A DNA stretch of 64,000 nt from Actinokineospora xionganensis (lineage in GTDB: Bacteria > Actinomycetota > Actinomycetes > Mycobacteriales > Pseudonocardiaceae): the NCBI RefSeq assembly GCF_014323725.1, contig NZ_JABVED010000016.1:1-64000 (forward strand), given 5' to 3'. Each line of letters begins with the position of its first letter. The first letter of the stretch is position 1. Under the pieces are notes generated by a model. The model had not been told where the DNA came from. It worked only from the letters and a program-made list of their open reading frames with translations, and did not search any database. The translations under genes were made by a program, and so were the position numbers. Below are positions 50,611 through 61,843 of the stretch, one piece after another.

Positions 50611-51507
50611 GTGGCTGACTCTTTCCGCACCTCGGACGATCTCGACCTGCACGTCGTCGAAACCGGTCCGTCGAACGCGCCGGTGACCGTGCTGCTGGCC
50701 CACGGCTGGACGAGTTCGCAGGCCGTCTGGGACCACGTCGTGCCCGAACTGGGCCCGGACGTGCGCACCATTCGCTACGACCACCGCGGCCACGGTCGGT
50801 CGATGCCCGCGCCGGTGGACGCGGCGACCATCGCGCACCTCGCGGACGACATGGCCGAGCTGATCAAGGCCAAGGTGCCGTCGGGGAAGCTGGTGCTGGT
50901 GGGGCACTCGATGGGCGGCATGACGATGATGGCCCTCGGTGAACACCACCCGGAGATCGCCCAGCGGGTCAGCGCGGCGCTGTTCGTCTCCACTTCGGCG
51001 GGGCGGATGAGCGAGGTGACCTTCGGGCTGCCGAAGCCACTGGTCCGGGCCTACGTGAAGCGCACCCAGCGGCCCGCCGGCTCGAAGCCTTCGACCGCTC
51101 CTCGCCGTCCGCGCAAGCAGACGGTCAAGGTGGAGGTGCCCGCGCCGGTCCAGCGCGCGCTTTCGCTGGTACTGACCCGATGGCTCGTTTTCGGCAGCCG
51201 GTTCCGGATGATCGACGTGCGGGCGACCGCCGACCACGCCGCCGCCGTCCACCGCCGCACGGCCGCCCTGCTGCGTCGCAGCATCGGCAAGCATGATCGG
51301 GTGTCGGCGCTGGATGCCTTCGCCCATGCGGATGTGCGGGTGTTGGTGGGGGATCGCGACCGACTCACCCCGGTCGACCACGCTCGGGCGATCGCGGATG
51401 CGTTGCCGAACGCGCGGTTTGTGCTTTATCCGGCGGCGGGGCACATGCTTCCGTATGAACGGGTTCGTGAGGTAGCGACGCAGATTCGTCGGGCCGCGGC
51501 GTTCTGA
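50611..51507 (+). CDS. Alpha/beta-hydrolase (second of a pair)
   Basis: A 298-residue paralogue of the preceding gene: MADSFRTSDDLDLHVVETGP, LAHGWTSSQAVWDHVVPELG, GHSMGGMTMMALGEHH and the His in YPAAGHMLPYERVRE. The lid differs: a Lys/Arg/Pro-rich insert at about residues 150-172 (RTQRPAGSKPSTAPRRPRK) replaces the hydrophobic one of the neighbour. The same order of conserved blocks shows a tandem duplication with lid divergence, implying different substrates or locations. Confidence 0.9.
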   Translation: MADSFRTSDDLDLHVVETGPSNAPVTVLLAHGWTSSQAVWDHVVPELGPDVRTIRYDHRGHGRSMPAPVDAATIAHLADDMAELIKAKVPSGKLVLVGHSMGGMTMMALGEHHPEIAQRVSAALFVSTSAGRMSEVTFGLPKPLVRAYVKRTQRPAGSKPSTAPRRPRKQTVKVEVPAPVQRALSLVLTRWLVFGSRFRMIDVRATADHAAAVHRRTAALLRRSIGKHDRVSALDAFAHADVRVLVGDRDRLTPVDHARAIADALPNARFVLYPAAGHMLPYERVREVATQIRRAAAF

Positions 51508-51511
51508 CCAG

Positions 51512-52207
51512 TCAGTGCCCGCAGTGCTTGTGGGGGACCAATTGTTGGTCTGCCGCCACGAGAAGGCGTTCGCTGATCAGGTAATCCGGTAGTTCATGGC
51601 GGTGTCCTTGTGGAGTGCCCCAGATCTCGGTGACGACCTCGTTCAGTGCCCGCTCCAGTTGGGTGAACGAGGTCAGGCCCATGCACTTTCTTGTCTGCAT
51701 CCGGTCAAGCGGGGCGGGCGAGGCGATACCTGGCGTGAAGTACTCCCGGTAGTACGCGGCCAACACCGTGCGGTGGCGGGGTTTTCGGCTGAGCAGCAAC
51801 TCCACGCGCACTGCCGCTCCCGCTAAGCCGAAGGTGGTTGGCGGTCCGATGTGGACAGTCTCGGTCGTCGTCGGTGTGTCGCTGACAACCAACCGCACTC
51901 GGTAGTGGGAGTCCCACACGTGCAGCTCGGATTCCCCGTCTGGCAAGGGAAACGCGCAGCGCTCGCCGACGGTGAACCTGCGGCTTTCGCCCGCCACCCA
52001 CACCGTCAGTGGCGCCTGCTTGCTGTTGACCACCCACCAGCGGCCGCTCATGTGCCGCAGATACGGCGCGTTGCAGCCTCTCGACAGGCGTTCGTCGGTG
52101 CCGCCGCTGAGGAAGTCACGGTCGAGTGTGAGCTGTTCGTCCGGTGAGAGTGGGCGTGGTTCTGGGAGGGAGTGGTAATCGACCAGCAGACGGGCCATCT
52201 CAGACAC
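51512..52207 (-). CDS. Hypothetical protein, possibly FHA-like, paired with PP2C
   Basis: A 231-residue protein I do not firmly recognise. Residues about 40-115 read as a small beta-sandwich (LSRGCNAPYLRHMSGRWWVV, PLTVWVAGESRRFTVGERCA, ELHVWDSHYRVRLVV) with an S-R and an N placed as in FHA phosphothreonine-binding domains. The C-terminal part is helical and could be a winged helix (QTRKCMGLTSFTQLERALNE). It lies 10 nt after the PP2C phosphatase gene on the same strand, which would fit a kinase/phosphatase signalling adaptor, but this is inference. Confidence 0.6.
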   Translation of the reverse strand: MSEMARLLVDYHSLPEPRPLSPDEQLTLDRDFLSGGTDERLSRGCNAPYLRHMSGRWWVVNSKQAPLTVWVAGESRRFTVGERCAFPLPDGESELHVWDSHYRVRLVVSDTPTTTETVHIGPPTTFGLAGAAVRVELLLSRKPRHRTVLAAYYREYFTPGIASPAPLDRMQTRKCMGLTSFTQLERALNEVVTEIWGTPQGHRHELPDYLISERLLVAADQQLVPHKHCGH

Positions 52208-52217
52208 CTCACGCTCT

Positions 52218-52895
52218 TCAGACGATGTCGGCGACGACCACCGTCACGTTGTCATGTGCGCCGGCGTCGCATGCGAGCTTCACCAAGGTGGACGTGCAAG
52301 TCTGCGGGTCCGTTGCCCGCAGGTCGGCCAAGATCGGGCCGAGGTCGTCGCCGAGGGCGTCCGTCAGGCCGTCGGTGCACAGGACGTAGCGCTCGCCGGG
52401 GACGGCGGGGCGCGACCATGTCTCCGGCTCGATCTCGCTGTCCAGGCCCACCGCGCGCACCAGTGCGGCGCCCTTGGGGTGGCGCTCGGCCTGTTCCGGC
52501 GTCAGGTGTCCGGCCGCCACCAGTTCGGCGCCCAGGCTGTGGGGCCACGTGATCCGCTCGGACTCCACGAACGTGACGCTGTCGCCGATATGGGCGCCCA
52601 GGACGTGGCCGTCCCGCAGCACCGCGATCTCCAGGGTCGTGGCCATCCCGGTGGTCGCCGGGTCCTGGGCCGCCCGTGCCCGCACCGCCTCGTTGGCGTG
52701 CCGGGCCGCCGTGGCGGGGTCCACCGTCGGGCCCGCCGCCACGACCGCGTCGACCGCGAGTCGGGACGCCACCTCGCCCGCGGGGGCCCCGCCGACGCCG
52801 TCGGCGACGACGATCAGCGGGCCGTCCGCGTGGAACGAGTCCTGGTTGTTGGTCCGTCCGCCGACCACGCTGGCGCCCGCTACCCGCATCCTCAT
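52218..52895 (-). CDS. PP2C-type protein serine/threonine phosphatase
   Basis: About 225 residues with the PP2C metal motifs: TNNQDSFH, VVADGVGGAPAGE, MATTLEIAV, GAHIGDSVTF, VLCTDGLTDAL and HDNVTVVVAD. It should dephosphorylate Ser/Thr targets of actinobacterial eukaryotic-type kinases, though no kinase lies in the window. ATG 52895 is chosen; 52913 and 52889 are alternatives. Co-directional with the FHA-like gene. Confidence 0.92.
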   Translation of the reverse strand: MRMRVAGASVVGGRTNNQDSFHADGPLIVVADGVGGAPAGEVASRLAVDAVVAAGPTVDPATAARHANEAVRARAAQDPATTGMATTLEIAVLRDGHVLGAHIGDSVTFVESERITWPHSLGAELVAAGHLTPEQAERHPKGAALVRAVGLDSEIEPETWSRPAVPGERYVLCTDGLTDALGDDLGPILADLRATDPQTCTSTLVKLACDAGAHDNVTVVVADIV

Positions 52896-52953
52896 GAGTC
52901 CACAGTGCCGCATCTCGCGCGAAGTCAGCAGGGGGAGACCTCTCCCCGCCCGG

Positions 52954-53589
52954 TCAGTCGTGCGGCTGTAGGGGGAAGCCGCCGCCGATGCCGCGCCACG
53001 CCAGGTTGGAGATCAGGGCGATGGCCTCGTCCTTCGGCATCGCCCGGTTGTCCTCCAGCCACGCGCGGGCCGCCACCTGGCTGACCCCCACCAGGCCGAC
53101 CGCGAGCAGCCGCGCGCGGTGCACGTCCAGGCCCGCGTCGGCGGTGATGGTCGCGGTGATGGCGTCGACGCTGGCCGTGGTGGCCCGGTCGATGGCATCG
53201 CTTACCAGCGGCTCACCGCGCAGGTCGGACTCGAAGACCAGTCGGAACGCCTGGCTCTCGCCGTCGACGAAGTCGAAGTACGCGCCGACGGCGTTGCGCA
53301 CCCGGACCTTGTTGTCGGTGGTGGAGTCCATCGCGGCGTTGACCCGGCGGATCAGCTCGTCGACGTGCTTCTCCAGAAGCGCCATGTACAGCTCGAGCTT
53401 GCCCGGGAAGTGCTGGTAAAGGACCGGCTTGCTGACTCCGGCGCGCTCGGCGATCTCGTCCATACCAGCGGCGTGGTAGCCGTTGGCCGCGAACACGTCC
53501 TGGGCGGCGGCGAGCAGCTGTGCCCGGCGCGCGGTCCGCGGGAGTCTGGCCCCCCGGCCGACCCCGTTCTGCTGAATCGTCTCAGACAT
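52954..53589 (-). CDS. TetR-family regulator (Rv3208-like)
   Basis: A 211-residue TetR-type regulator. The HTH region is RRAQLLAAAQDVFAANGYHA, MDEIAERAGVSKPVLYQHFP; the C-terminal domain starts after GKLELYMALLEKHVDEL. It lies in the block shared with mycobacteria beside the DUF3152 and moeZ genes, where Rv3208 is the counterpart. Divergent from the alpha/beta-hydrolase at 53774 across 184 bp; half-site-like GTCC...GGAC repeats occur at 53686-53720. Confidence 0.88.
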   Translation of the reverse strand: MSETIQQNGVGRGARLPRTARRAQLLAAAQDVFAANGYHAAGMDEIAERAGVSKPVLYQHFPGKLELYMALLEKHVDELIRRVNAAMDSTTDNKVRVRNAVGAYFDFVDGESQAFRLVFESDLRGEPLVSDAIDRATTASVDAITATITADAGLDVHRARLLAVGLVGVSQVAARAWLEDNRAMPKDEAIALISNLAWRGIGGGFPLQPHD

Positions 53590-53773
53590 TCAAGTCTCCA
53601 CCCTCAATTGTGCCTACGGGTCGGGATCGCCAACCCGCGACGGGTGGTTCGACCGTACTACTCGGTAACCCCATTCGGGTTCAGTGTCCAGCCATACGGA
53701 CAGCCCGTCCAGTATCGGACGTGACGCAGGTCTCACCCGAGCGAGGGCCTGAATCACACTGCACACTGGTCGG

Positions 53774-54754
53774 GTGTCCCTTTCCACCACTTTCCGCGCG
53801 CCGCTCACCAGGGTCCCGCTCTCGGAGACGCCGCTGCCGCCCCTGGACCTGTCCAGCCCAGCGTGGCCGGGGGAGGAACTCACCTCCGGCGGCCACACCC
53901 TGCACGTGCGGCGCACGCCCGGCACCGGCGACGTCACGGCCGTCTACGTGCACGGCCTCGGCGGCTCGGCGATGAACTGGACCGACCTGGCGGGCCAGCT
54001 GAGCGGCCGGGCCCCGGGGTTGTCGGTGGACCTGCCCGGGTTCGGCCGGACGTCGCCCGCCGAGGCGTTCCCGTACACCCTCGAAGCCCACGCCGACACG
54101 GTCGCCGACTGGTTGCGCGGCCTCGACCTGGGCCGAGTGCACCTGCTGGGCAACTCGATGGGCGGGGCGATCTCGATGGTGCTCGCCGCCCGCCACCCGG
54201 ACCTGCTGCGCACCCTCACGCTGATCTCCCCGGCCGTGCCCGACCTGCGGCCCAGCGTCAACCGCATGTCCGACCCGCGCATGGCCTTGGCGTTGCTCCC
54301 GGTCATCGGCCCGCCGATGCGCAGGCAGCTGGCCCGGCTCACCCCGCGCCAGCGTGCCCAGCAGCTGCTCGACCTGTGCTTCGCCGACCCGAGCCTGGTC
54401 ACCGAGGAACGCCTGGAGGAGGCCGCCCACGAGTTCGCCGAACGGGCGAAGCTCGCCTGGGCGAACCCGGCGCTCGCCCGCAGCACAGTCGGGCTGATCC
54501 GCGCGTGGATGGTCCCGCGGACCAAGTCCCTGTGGGCGCTGGCGCCCAAGATCACCACGCCCACCCTGGTGGTGTGGGGCACCGAGGACAAGCTGGTGAC
54601 CGTGCGCAAGGCGCCGCGCATCACCCGGCTGCTGCCCCACGCGCGGCTGCTGGTGCTGCCTCGGGTGGGCCATGTCGCCCAGATGGAGCGACCCGCCACC
54701 GTCGCCCGTGCGGTACTCGGTCTGTGGGAGACCGCGGCGCGGGGTGATTGGTAG
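53774..54754 (+). CDS. Alpha/beta-hydrolase (lipase/esterase-like)
   Basis: A 326-residue hydrolase. The oxyanion region is YVHGLGGSAMNWTDLAG, the nucleophile elbow GNSMGGAISMVLAARHP, the acidic region VVWGTEDKLVTV, and the His in RVGHVAQMERP. The N-terminal 45 residues are Pro-rich with no clear signal peptide. It starts with GTG. The divergent TetR gene may control it. Substrate unknown. Confidence 0.88.
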   Translation: MSLSTTFRAPLTRVPLSETPLPPLDLSSPAWPGEELTSGGHTLHVRRTPGTGDVTAVYVHGLGGSAMNWTDLAGQLSGRAPGLSVDLPGFGRTSPAEAFPYTLEAHADTVADWLRGLDLGRVHLLGNSMGGAISMVLAARHPDLLRTLTLISPAVPDLRPSVNRMSDPRMALALLPVIGPPMRRQLARLTPRQRAQQLLDLCFADPSLVTEERLEEAAHEFAERAKLAWANPALARSTVGLIRAWMVPRTKSLWALAPKITTPTLVVWGTEDKLVTVRKAPRITRLLPHARLLVLPRVGHVAQMERPATVARAVLGLWETAARGDW

Positions 54755-54816
54755 CCCACAGTGCGCTTACCCCTCGGTGCACTGGTCCGAACCGGTGATG
54801 TGGCACCCTGGATGCC

Positions 54817-55848
54817 GTGAGCGACACCTCCCAACGTGAGCGCGACGCGCGCACCGGGGATCCGCGTCGCCCGCAGGAGCGCCGCACCTCGGGTGAACCG
54901 CTGGCCGCCTCCTGGGCCCCGAAGCCACCGCCTCGCCGTCGTCCCGCCAGGTCCAGGGGCGCGCGCGGCATCCTCGCCACCTACGGCTGGCGGGTCTACG
55001 CCCTGCCCATCCTCCTGGCGGTGACCGCGCTCGTCGTCGTCCAGACAGCGGGGGAACAGGTCCCCGACACCACGGCCGCGGCCAACACCGAAGCCGTCAT
55101 CGGACCCGGCCCGACCGAGGAGACCTCGCTCCCGCCGGACGTCCAGGAGACCCCACCCGCCCCCGTCGACGTGAACATCCCGTCGGCGGAGCTGCCCAAC
55201 GGAGGCACCTACACGCAGGCAGGCGCGGGCAAGTGGCACGTCGTGCCCGGCGAGACCCCCAAGGTCGGCACCGGCACCAAGTTCTTCACCTACACCGTCG
55301 AGGTCGAGGACGGCATCGACGCGACATCGTTCGGCGGCGACGACACCTTCGCCAAACTCGTCGACCAGACCCTCGCCGACCCGCGCGGCTGGACCGCGGG
55401 CGGGCAGATCTCGGTGCAGCGGGTCTCGGCGGACTTCCCGAACCCGAGCATCCGGATCAGCCTGACCAGCCCCGACACCGCGCACCGCAGCGACATGTGC
55501 GGCTACTCGATCAAGTACGAGTCCTCCTGCTGGCGTGGCCCGGAGAAGCGGCTGATGATCAACCTCGCCCGCTGGGTGCGCGGCGCGGTGGCCTTCGGCG
55601 GCGACATGCTGACCTACCGGCAGTACGCCATCAACCATGAGATCGGCCACGCTTTCCGCAACGGCCACGTCGGCTGCGCCCAGGAGGGCGCGCTCGCGCC
55701 GGTGATGATGCAGCAGAGCTTCGGGGTCGCGAACAACTACGTCGCCCAGCTCAACCGGGCTGTCGGCGTGCGCGACGCGGTCAAGGCGGACGGGCTCACC
55801 TGCAAGCCGAACGCCTGGCCTAACCCGACGGCGAAGCCCGCGGGCTGA
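54817..55848 (+). CDS. DUF3152 membrane-anchored metalloprotease-like protein (Rv3207c-like)
   Basis: A 343-residue protein. A basic, Pro-rich N-terminus precedes one membrane helix (VYALPILLAVTALVVVQTA, about 59-77), a Pro-rich linker and an external DUF3152 domain. The zinc signature H-E-x2-H-x5-H is in NHEIGHAFRNGHVGC at about residues 272-286. Cys pairs (MCGYS/SCWRG, GCAQE/TCKPN) could be disulfides. Substrates unknown. It starts with GTG. The order with moeZ matches mycobacteria. Confidence 0.88.
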   Translation: MSDTSQRERDARTGDPRRPQERRTSGEPLAASWAPKPPPRRRPARSRGARGILATYGWRVYALPILLAVTALVVVQTAGEQVPDTTAAANTEAVIGPGPTEETSLPPDVQETPPAPVDVNIPSAELPNGGTYTQAGAGKWHVVPGETPKVGTGTKFFTYTVEVEDGIDATSFGGDDTFAKLVDQTLADPRGWTAGGQISVQRVSADFPNPSIRISLTSPDTAHRSDMCGYSIKYESSCWRGPEKRLMINLARWVRGAVAFGGDMLTYRQYAINHEIGHAFRNGHVGCAQEGALAPVMMQQSFGVANNYVAQLNRAVGVRDAVKADGLTCKPNAWPNPTAKPAG

Positions 55849-55941
55849 TTCCCGCATGCTGGAACCCGGGGAAGCCCGAGTGGGATTTGGGTGTTGCATC
55901 GGATGACAATCGAGCACATATCCGTGTTCTAGGAGGACCTG

Positions 55942-57120
55942 ATGCCAGGCACTTTGCCGCCGCTCGTCGAGCCGGCGCAGGAGCTGACCAAAGAAGAGGT
56001 CGAGCGGTACAGCCGCCACCTCATCATCCCGGACGTCGGCATGGCCGGGCAGAAGCGGCTGAAGAACGCCAAGGTCCTGGTCGTCGGCGCGGGCGGCCTC
56101 GGCAGCCCCGCGCTGCTGTACCTGGCCGCGGCCGGGGTCGGCACGCTCGGCATCGTCGACTTCGACGTGGTCGACGAGTCCAACCTGCAGCGCCAGGTCA
56201 TCCACGGCGTCTCGGACGTGGGCAAGCCCAAGGCCCAGTCGGCCAAGGAGTCGATCGCCGAGATCAACCCGCTGATCAACGTGGTCCTGCACCAGGAGCA
56301 CCTGAACTCGACCAACGCGCTGGACATCTTCGCCCCGTACGACCTGATCCTCGACGGCACCGACAACTTCGCCACCCGCTACCTGGTGAACGACGCCGCG
56401 GTGCTGCTGGGCAAGCCGTACGTCTGGGGCTCGATCTTCCGCTTCGAGGGCCAGGTGAGCGTCTTCTGGGAGGACGCGCCCAACGGCCAGGGCCTCAACT
56501 ACCGCGACCTCTACCCCGAGCCCCCGCCGCCCGGCATGGTCCCGTCGTGCGCCGAGGGCGGCGTGCTGGGCGTGCTCTGCGCGTCGATCGGCTCGATCAT
56601 GGTCACCGAGGCGATCAAGCTGCTGACCGGCATCGGCGACCCGCTGCTGGGCAGGCTGATGGTCTACGACGCGCTGGACATGACCTACCGGACCATCAAG
56701 ATCCGCAAGGACCCGGAGACCAAGCCGATCGAGGGCCTGATCGACTACGAGGCCTTCTGCGGCGTGGTGACCGAGGACGCGCAGAACGCCGCGGCCGGGA
56801 ACACGATCACCCCGCGTGAGCTCAAGGAAAAGTTCGACAAGGGCGAGGACTTCGCCCTGATCGACGTCCGTGAGCCGCACGAGTACGAGATCGTCAAGAT
56901 CCCGGGCGCCGTCCTCATCCCCAAGGACCGCATCCTCTCGGGCGAGGCGCTGGCCGAGCTTCCGCAGGACAAGCCCATCGTCCTGCACTGCAAGTCCGGT
57001 GTCCGCTCGGCCGAGGCGCTGGCCGCGCTGCACAAGGCGGGCTTCGCCGACGCGGTGCATGTCGGCGGCGGCGTGCTGGGCTGGGCGCGCGATGTCGACA
57101 CCAGTCTGCCGACGTACTGA
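55942..57120 (+). CDS. moeZ: MoeZ: sulfur-carrier adenylyltransferase/sulfurtransferase
   Basis: A 392-residue fusion. The N-terminal ThiF/MoeB-type domain has the nucleotide loop VVGAGGLGSPALLYLAAAGV and DFDVVDESNLQRQ; the C-terminal rhodanese domain (about 285-390) has VREPHEYEIVKIPGA and the active-site loop HCKSGVRS with the sulfur-carrying Cys. It activates small carriers by C-terminal adenylation and thiocarboxylation for molybdopterin, thiamine, cysteine or secondary-metabolite sulfur. The zinc Cys pairs of MoeB are missing, as is usual for MoeZ. AGGAGG precedes ATG 55942. Molybdopterin made with it would serve the nitrate reductase downstream. Confidence 0.95.
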   Translation: MPGTLPPLVEPAQELTKEEVERYSRHLIIPDVGMAGQKRLKNAKVLVVGAGGLGSPALLYLAAAGVGTLGIVDFDVVDESNLQRQVIHGVSDVGKPKAQSAKESIAEINPLINVVLHQEHLNSTNALDIFAPYDLILDGTDNFATRYLVNDAAVLLGKPYVWGSIFRFEGQVSVFWEDAPNGQGLNYRDLYPEPPPPGMVPSCAEGGVLGVLCASIGSIMVTEAIKLLTGIGDPLLGRLMVYDALDMTYRTIKIRKDPETKPIEGLIDYEAFCGVVTEDAQNAAAGNTITPRELKEKFDKGEDFALIDVREPHEYEIVKIPGAVLIPKDRILSGEALAELPQDKPIVLHCKSGVRSAEALAALHKAGFADAVHVGGGVLGWARDVDTSLPTY

Positions 57121-57191
57121 ACCAATGAAGCTCGGCACGGCACAGTGTCGATGAGCCGCGGGGAGGCGGAGTCCGGGTAGCGTGCGCGCCC

Positions 57192-57980
57192 GTGAGTACT
57201 CCGCCTCCCCAGCACGTCCGGGCCGCCTTCGGGGCCAAGAACGCGGAGCCCGTGCTGATCGAACACGGGCCGGTCTGGCGGTGTGACGACGTCGCGCTGC
57301 GCCCGGCGGCGAGTCCGGCCGAGGCCTCCTGGGTGGCGCAGACCCTGGGTGACCTCGACGTCGCTGACCTGCGGATCGCGCAGCCGATCCGGTCCAGCGA
57401 CGGCCGCTACGTCGTCGGCGGCTGGGTGGGGTTCCGGTTCATCGACGGCCGCGCGGAGCCGCGCTACGACGAGGTGGTCGCCGCCTCCATGCGCCTGCAC
57501 AAGGCGACGGCGGACCTGCCGAGGCCGCGTTTCCTGAACCTGCGCACCGATGTGTTCGCGCTCGCCGACCGGGCAGCGTGGAACGAGGAGCAGCCCGCGC
57601 TGGACCCGGATCTGGGCGGCAAGCTGTTCGACAAGTTCGCCCCGTCCAGGGAGAAGATCCAGGCCCGCCCCCAGGTCGTCCACGGCGACCTCTTCGGCAA
57701 CGTCCTGTTCGCCGGGGACGCGGCGCCCGGGATCATCGACTTCAGCGCGTTCCACCGGCCCGCCGAGTGGGCGGCCGCGGTGGTCGTGGTCGACGCGATG
57801 GCCTGGGGCGGCGCCGACGACGGCATCGCCCAGCGCTGGTCGCACCTGCCGGACTGGCCGCAGTCGCTGCTGCACGCCTTACTCTTCCGGCTGGCCGTCC
57901 ACGCTCTGCACCCGAAGTCCACGACCCGGTCCATGCGCGGTCTGGAACGCGCGGCCCACCGGATCGCTGATTTCCTTTAG
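57192..57980 (+). CDS. TIGR02569-family kinase-like protein (Rv3205c-like)
   Basis: A 262-residue protein of the actinobacterial TIGR02569 family, distantly related to aminoglycoside phosphotransferases. The start PPPQHVRAAFGAKNAEPVLI is typical, the catalytic-loop-like VVHGDLFGNVLF and IIDFSAFHRP (about 162-185) keep the H-G-D and D-F motifs, so it may phosphorylate a small molecule. The N-lobe Lys is not obvious. It starts with GTG. Adjacent to moeZ as in mycobacteria. Confidence 0.85.
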   Translation: MSTPPPQHVRAAFGAKNAEPVLIEHGPVWRCDDVALRPAASPAEASWVAQTLGDLDVADLRIAQPIRSSDGRYVVGGWVGFRFIDGRAEPRYDEVVAASMRLHKATADLPRPRFLNLRTDVFALADRAAWNEEQPALDPDLGGKLFDKFAPSREKIQARPQVVHGDLFGNVLFAGDAAPGIIDFSAFHRPAEWAAAVVVVDAMAWGGADDGIAQRWSHLPDWPQSLLHALLFRLAVHALHPKSTTRSMRGLERAAHRIADFL

Positions 57981-58039
57981 GCCGCGCGTGTCGAGAGGGT
58001 CCCGCGTGGGCGTGACAGCGACACTTCGCTGTGATGTGC

Positions 58040-58055
58040 GTGACGTTACGTAAAC
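58040..58055 (+). promoter_or_regulatory. GlnR-like binding site upstream of the nitrate genes
   Basis: GTGAC-GTTACG-TAAAC fits the actinobacterial GlnR pattern GTnAC-n6-GAAAC with one change, and contains the palindrome TTACGTAA. It lies 170 bp upstream of the nitrate-reductase start, within the 244-bp gene-free stretch 57981-58224. That stretch also holds the inverted repeat GGCAGG/CCTGCC (58127-58146) followed by GAAAC, and a GTAAC at 58168. Control by nitrogen status is therefore likely but inferred. Confidence 0.45.
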
Positions 58056-58224
58056 CGCACAACTTGCCACACAGCGTCGAAGAATGTGGTGCTGGTCGCT
58101 TCTCACGGCCCAAAACAGGCCGCTGGGCAGGCAAGTTGTCCTGCCTGAAACATTGCCGAATCTTGAGGTAACACCGCGTCCTTAACGTCTGGATCGACCC
58201 ACAAAGCCGATCCGGGAGCCCGGG

Positions 58225-60284
<2,060 letters not shown>

Positions 60285-60288
<4 letters not shown>

Positions 60289-61724
60289 GCGCGCGACGGG
60301 TTGTCGTCGTCGGATACGGGATGGCGGGGTCGCGGCTGGCGGAGGAGATCCGCCGCCGGGACCGCGACGGAGAGCGCACCTCGGTCACGGTGATCGGTGC
60401 CGAGCCGCACCCGGCGTACAACCGGGTCCTGCTCTCGGCCGTGGTCGCGGGCACCATGACCCCGGAGTCCACCCAGTTGCATGACGCGGGCTGGGCCGCC
60501 GAGCACGGCGTCGACCTGCGCCTGGGTGTGTCGGTCACGTCGATCGACCGCGAGGCCCGTCAAGTCGCGCTCGACGATGGCTCCACTGTGGACTACGACG
60601 CGCTGGTGCTGGCCACCGGCAGCCAGGCCTGGGTCCCGCCGACCGAGGGCCTGCAGACCGACGACGGCTCGCTCGCGCCCGGTGTGGCGACCTTCCGCGA
60701 CCTCGACGACTGCGCCGCGATCCTGGAGCACGCCCGTCCGGGTGCGCCCGTCGCCGTGCTGGGCGGCGGCCTGCTCGGGCTGGAAGCCGCACGTGGGCTG
60801 GCCGGTCGCGGCGCGCTCGTGACCGTCGTGCATCCCGTGGGACACCTCATGGAGCGCCAGCTCGACCCGGCCGGTGGCGCCGTTCTCGCCCGCGCCCTGG
60901 GTGAGATGGGCATCGAGTTCCGGCTCGGCCGCTTCGCCGCCCGCTACGTCCAAGGCGACGGGCTCAAGCTCGACGACGGCAGCCACGTCCCGGCCGACCT
61001 GGTGGTCGTCTCCGCCGGTGTGCGGGCCGACACGGCGCTCGCGGAGTCGATCGGCCTGACCGTGGACCGCGGCATCGTGGTCGACGACTCGCTGCGCACC
61101 AGCGACCACCGCATCCACGCCATCGGCGACTGTGCCAACCACCCGATGACCGTCTCTGGGCTGGTGCAGCCCGCGTGGGAGCAGGCCGAGGTGCTGGCCG
61201 ACCTGCTGACCGGCGTGGACCCCGCCGCCCGCTATCGCGGAACGCCAGTCGTGACCCGGCTCAAGGCCAAGGGTGTGGACCTCGCCGCGCTCGGCGACGT
61301 GCACGCCGAAGTGGACGGTGACGCGGAGGTCCTGTGCCTGCAGGACCCCGTGCGCGGCCGGTACGCCAAGCTCGTCATCCGCGACGACCGGGTGACCGGC
61401 GCCATCGTCCTGGGCTCCCCGGACGCGGCGGCGACCATCACCCAGCTCTACGACGCGAAGACCCCCGCGCCGACCGACCGGCTGGGTCTGTTGCTGGGCC
61501 GGGCTTTGTCGTCCGCGGGCCCGGTGGCGCACAGCCCCGCGGACCTGCCCGCGTCCTCCGTTGTCTGTCGCTGCAACACAGTCACAAAAGGACAGCTGGT
61601 CAAGGCGTGGCGGGGCGGCGCGGCCACGGTTCCCGAGTTGGCCACGGCGACCCGGGCGACCACCGGCTGTGGTTCCTGCACGGACGCGGTGTGCGGAATC
61701 GTCGACTGGCTGGCCAGGGCCTGA
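60285..61724 (+). CDS. nasB: Nitrate reductase electron-transfer flavoprotein with BFD-type [2Fe-2S] domain
   Basis: A 479-residue pyridine-nucleotide-disulfide-type flavoprotein. FAD site VVVVGYGMAGSRLAEEI, NAD(P)H site VAVLGGGLLGLEAARGLAG, second FAD segment RIHAIGDCANHP. The C-terminal BFD-like domain has four Cys in VCRCNTVTKGQL and TGCGSC, giving a [2Fe-2S] cluster. It resembles the N-terminal half of NirB, or Bacillus/Klebsiella NasB-type electron donors, and should pass electrons from NAD(P)H to the coupled catalytic subunit. No sirohaem domain follows, so it is not a nitrite reductase on its own. Confidence 0.9.
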
Positions 61725-61843
61725 CCTCACCGGTCGGTTCAGCCAGACGTGCGGACATCGTGCCTTCCGTGTCACCGCGAGGTACATAAGCGAAATTTCC
61801 GGCCCGTAGCTTCTGCCGCAACGGCAGTACGAGGAGGACATCC

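Noticed and set aside
53944..57138. Very long minus-strand open frame (over 1000 codons) across the DUF3152 and moeZ genes
   Set aside because: It is antisense to three well-supported genes, is Arg/Gly/Ala/Asp-rich with no motif, and arises because GC-rich DNA has few stop codons in shadow frames.
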